From the NCBI GenBank assembly GCA_009774735.1, contig VSOH01000013.1, positions 1 to 16,825 of the forward strand: 16,825 nt of DNA. Direction: 5' to 3'. Every line of letters starts with the position of its first letter. Position 1 is the first letter of the stretch. Shown piece after piece: positions 14,877 through 16,825 of this stretch. The stretch comes from Clostridiales bacterium (GTDB lineage Bacteria > Bacillota_A > Clostridia > Oscillospirales > Acutalibacteraceae). Both the position numbers and the translations under genes were made by a program. The notes under the pieces were generated by a model, which was not told the DNA's origin, searched no databases, and saw only the letters and a list, made by a program, of their open reading frames with translations.

Positions 14877-16786
14877 CAGAATGCACCTCCTATTGAAATA
14901 ACCATTAAGGCAACAATGATTAATATTGAAATAACAATTGACGGATTCCAAAGCTTCTTTTCACCGAATATATCCTCCATATACCAGTTCGCAAGGAAGA
15001 AGCGCTTCTTTTCGCCCATAGAATCAATATAGTTCATCTGGTCACCTGCGTTAACACCATTGATGTAACGCGGTGCTTTTTTGTATCGTGTTTCTTTGGC
15101 AGTCATCCATGCAGCACCCGGCACTAAGAAAATTGCTACAAGCATAATAACCATAATAACTATATTATCATTGGAAATAACGGCAGTTGCGTTGTTGAAC
15201 ACAACATCAATATAAGGGATAATTACCTTGCTTGAAAGGAATGGGAATGTTACACAAAGTGTAATCATAAGTGCAGAGTGGATTAATATTGATGTCCACT
15301 GATTGGCTGATGTGGTATTCTTAGCCTTAACGTCATTGTTCTTTGAAGCAAGCACTGTTGCAATCCATTTCATCCAGTAGAAAAGAGTTGTAGCACTACC
15401 GAAGCATACAAACAGTACTAAAATTATTGAACCGCAGTCGACAAATGCCTTCAGTGCTGCCCATTTTGAAATGAGCATACCAAACGGTGCAAGGAACATA
15501 CCTGCAATACCGATAACGAGAGTCCACGCAAGATAAGGATGACGGCGTACAAGACCGTGCATTGTTTCAATATCTCTTGAGCCCGTTGCATTTTCAATAG
15601 AGCCCACTGTCTGGAACAGAAGTGATTTTGAAATAGCGTGGAAGATAATCAGGAACATACCTGCCCATACAGTTTCCTTAGCACCAACGCCTGCACAGGC
15701 AGTGATTAAGCCGAGGTTTGAAATTGTTGAATAAGCCAGTACCTTTTTGCCGTCGCTGACTGTGATTGCAAGCATTGACATAACAAGGAAGGTAAAGCCG
15801 CCTACAAGTGAAACCATTGAGCCTGCATATGTATCACCGAGAATTGGTGAAAGTCTTAACAGCAGATAAACGCCTGCCTTAACCATTGTGGCACTGTGAA
15901 GGAGTGCTGATGATGGTGTGGGAGCAACCATTGCACCAAGGAGCCATTTTGAGAAAGGCATCTGTGCACTTTTTGTAAGTGCTGCAAAAGAAAGCAGAAT
16001 AGCAGGAACAACAATAAGCTTTCCGTCGCAGAGAATAAGACTCTGCATATCTGTTACGTTAAACTGTATGCCTGCAATTACAATGCCCACAGCAAAGCCG
16101 CAGCCGCCTAAAAGGTTCATCCAGAGTGCTCTGAAGCAGTTGTGTATTGCCTCGGCAGTTCTTGTGTAGCCGATAAGCAGGAAGGATACAACGCTGGTGA
16201 TTTCCCAGAAGAAGTACATCCAGATAAGACTGTTTGAAAGTACTAAGCCGAACATTGCACCAAGGAATACATACAGCAGAGAGAAGAAATATCTTCGTCT
16301 GTCTTTAAATTCTTTATGGTGTTCGTGGTAATCCTTCATATAACCACAGGCATATACTGTGATTAGTGAGCCGATTACTGCAACAATAAGAACCATAATT
16401 ACAGTGAGCTGGTCAACAAATATTTTGCTGATCTGCTGGTGCGGTTCCTTGCCGCCAAGCTCGTACCAGAACATAAGTGCTGTCTGCACTATTGATAATA
16501 GTGCTGCATAGTATTGCTTATACTTGATACTGAGTACAGTTATTAATACTACAAGAAAGGACTCGATGCCAATCATAGCATAGTCAACTGCTTTTGTTTC
16601 AGTAAAGAAGCTAAGCTGAGTGCTGCCTGCGGAAAAATATTTTGCTGCAAAAGTAACAGCAAGTCCAATAATACCTGCACAGCTTGCGTAAGTTATGATT
16701 TGTCTTGCAGTATTGTTTTTGAACAGTGCAAGAAGCAGTGCACTGACAAACGGCAGACATATCATAACAATGATTAAACTCTCCAT
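14876..16786 (-). CDS. echA: Ech hydrogenase antiporter-like membrane subunit EchA (NuoL/MrpA-like)
   Basis: A 636-residue, many-helix membrane subunit related to NuoL and Mrp antiporters, expected to move H+ or Na+ when EchC-F transfer electrons to protons. Key charged residues of the family are present: Glu195 in YFFWEITSVVSF, Lys272 in ALTKSAQMPFSKW, and His297/Lys303 in ALLHSATMVKAGVYL. ATG 16786 has GAGGAGGT upstream. It is the first operon gene in the window; the promoter should lie beyond 16825, since the 39 nt shown contain no convincing -35/-10 pair. Which ion is pumped cannot be decided from the sequence. Confidence 0.95.
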   Translation of the reverse strand: MESLIIVMICLPFVSALLLALFKNNTARQIITYASCAGIIGLAVTFAAKYFSAGSTQLSFFTETKAVDYAMIGIESFLVVLITVLSIKYKQYYAALLSIVQTALMFWYELGGKEPHQQISKIFVDQLTVIMVLIVAVIGSLITVYACGYMKDYHEHHKEFKDRRRYFFSLLYVFLGAMFGLVLSNSLIWMYFFWEITSVVSFLLIGYTRTAEAIHNCFRALWMNLLGGCGFAVGIVIAGIQFNVTDMQSLILCDGKLIVVPAILLSFAALTKSAQMPFSKWLLGAMVAPTPSSALLHSATMVKAGVYLLLRLSPILGDTYAGSMVSLVGGFTFLVMSMLAITVSDGKKVLAYSTISNLGLITACAGVGAKETVWAGMFLIIFHAISKSLLFQTVGSIENATGSRDIETMHGLVRRHPYLAWTLVIGIAGMFLAPFGMLISKWAALKAFVDCGSIILVLFVCFGSATTLFYWMKWIATVLASKNNDVKAKNTTSANQWTSILIHSALMITLCVTFPFLSSKVIIPYIDVVFNNATAVISNDNIVIMVIMLVAIFLVPGAAWMTAKETRYKKAPRYINGVNAGDQMNYIDSMGEKKRFFLANWYMEDIFGEKKLWNPSIVISILIIVALMVISIGGAF

Positions 16787-16825
16787 TTAATCAACCTCCT
16801 CACTTCAAAATAATTACATTAAATA

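Noticed and set aside
14877..14951. Longer EchB N-terminus starting at 14951
   Set aside because: It would overlap echA by 75 nt, is Cys-rich and unlike NuoH proteins. ATG 14876 has a strong ribosome binding site and the TGATG coupling.
12080..16786. Complex I (nuo) fragment instead of a hydrogenase
   Set aside because: The large subunit keeps both Ni-binding CxxC motifs, which NuoD lacks, and the gene set and adjacent hyp genes fit Ech.
16787..16825. Promoter upstream of echA
   Set aside because: Only 39 nt are available; apart from the ribosome binding site the sequence is plain AT-rich DNA with no convincing -35/-10 pair.

Overview
The window looks like chromosomal DNA of a low-to-mid GC, strictly anaerobic Gram-positive bacterium, most likely a gut-type Clostridia lineage. 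The grounds are strong AGGAGG-type ribosome binding sites, consensus sigma-A promoters, an Na+-pumping decarboxylase subunit, a PcrA-type helicase and an energy-converting (Ech) [NiFe] hydrogenase. I cannot name the genus from sequence alone. No rRNA, tRNA, CRISPR array, insertion sequence or phage gene was seen.

Left part, + strand (1-5100). The window opens inside an Na+-translocating decarboxylase beta subunit. A hairpin terminator follows, and then a full-length UvrD/PcrA helicase whose ribosome binding site directly abuts that terminator. Past the helicase terminator, a near-perfect sigma-A promoter (3406-3434) drives a small AT-rich operon. It encodes a P-loop nucleotide kinase-like protein (TTG start), an 85-residue Cys-rich protein (ATGA overlap) and a lipoprotein, and it ends in a strong terminator. 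A 7-codon ORF with its own strong Shine-Dalgarno lies in the operon's leader.

Middle, - strand (5110-6603). This is a two-gene operon, nfeD-like then SPFH/stomatin-like, with its own extended -10 promoter. A perfect inverted repeat lies at the predicted transcription start.

Right part, - strand (16786 down to 6700). This is one tightly packed operon in transcribed order echA-echB-echC-echD-echE-echF-hypF-hypC-hypD-hypE-small unknown gene, ending at a U-tract terminator (6700-6742). Genes overlap by 1 nt or are separated by at most 21 nt, so the whole set is probably co-transcribed and partly translationally coupled. EchA and EchB are the membrane ion-pump module. EchC, EchD, EchE and EchF are the cytoplasmic hydrogenase and ferredoxin-relay module, expected to couple oxidation of reduced ferredoxin to H2 formation and H+ or Na+ export. 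HypF, HypC, HypD and HypE make and deliver the Fe(CN)2CO group for the EchE active site.

Most notable points: EchF is internally duplicated, giving four [4Fe-4S] motifs instead of two; EchE ends right after its second Ni-ligand motif and so needs no maturation protease; hypA and hypB are absent from the cassette; and an uncharacterised gene is the last gene of the hydrogenase operon. I see a well-formed variant of a known system, not a clearly new one.
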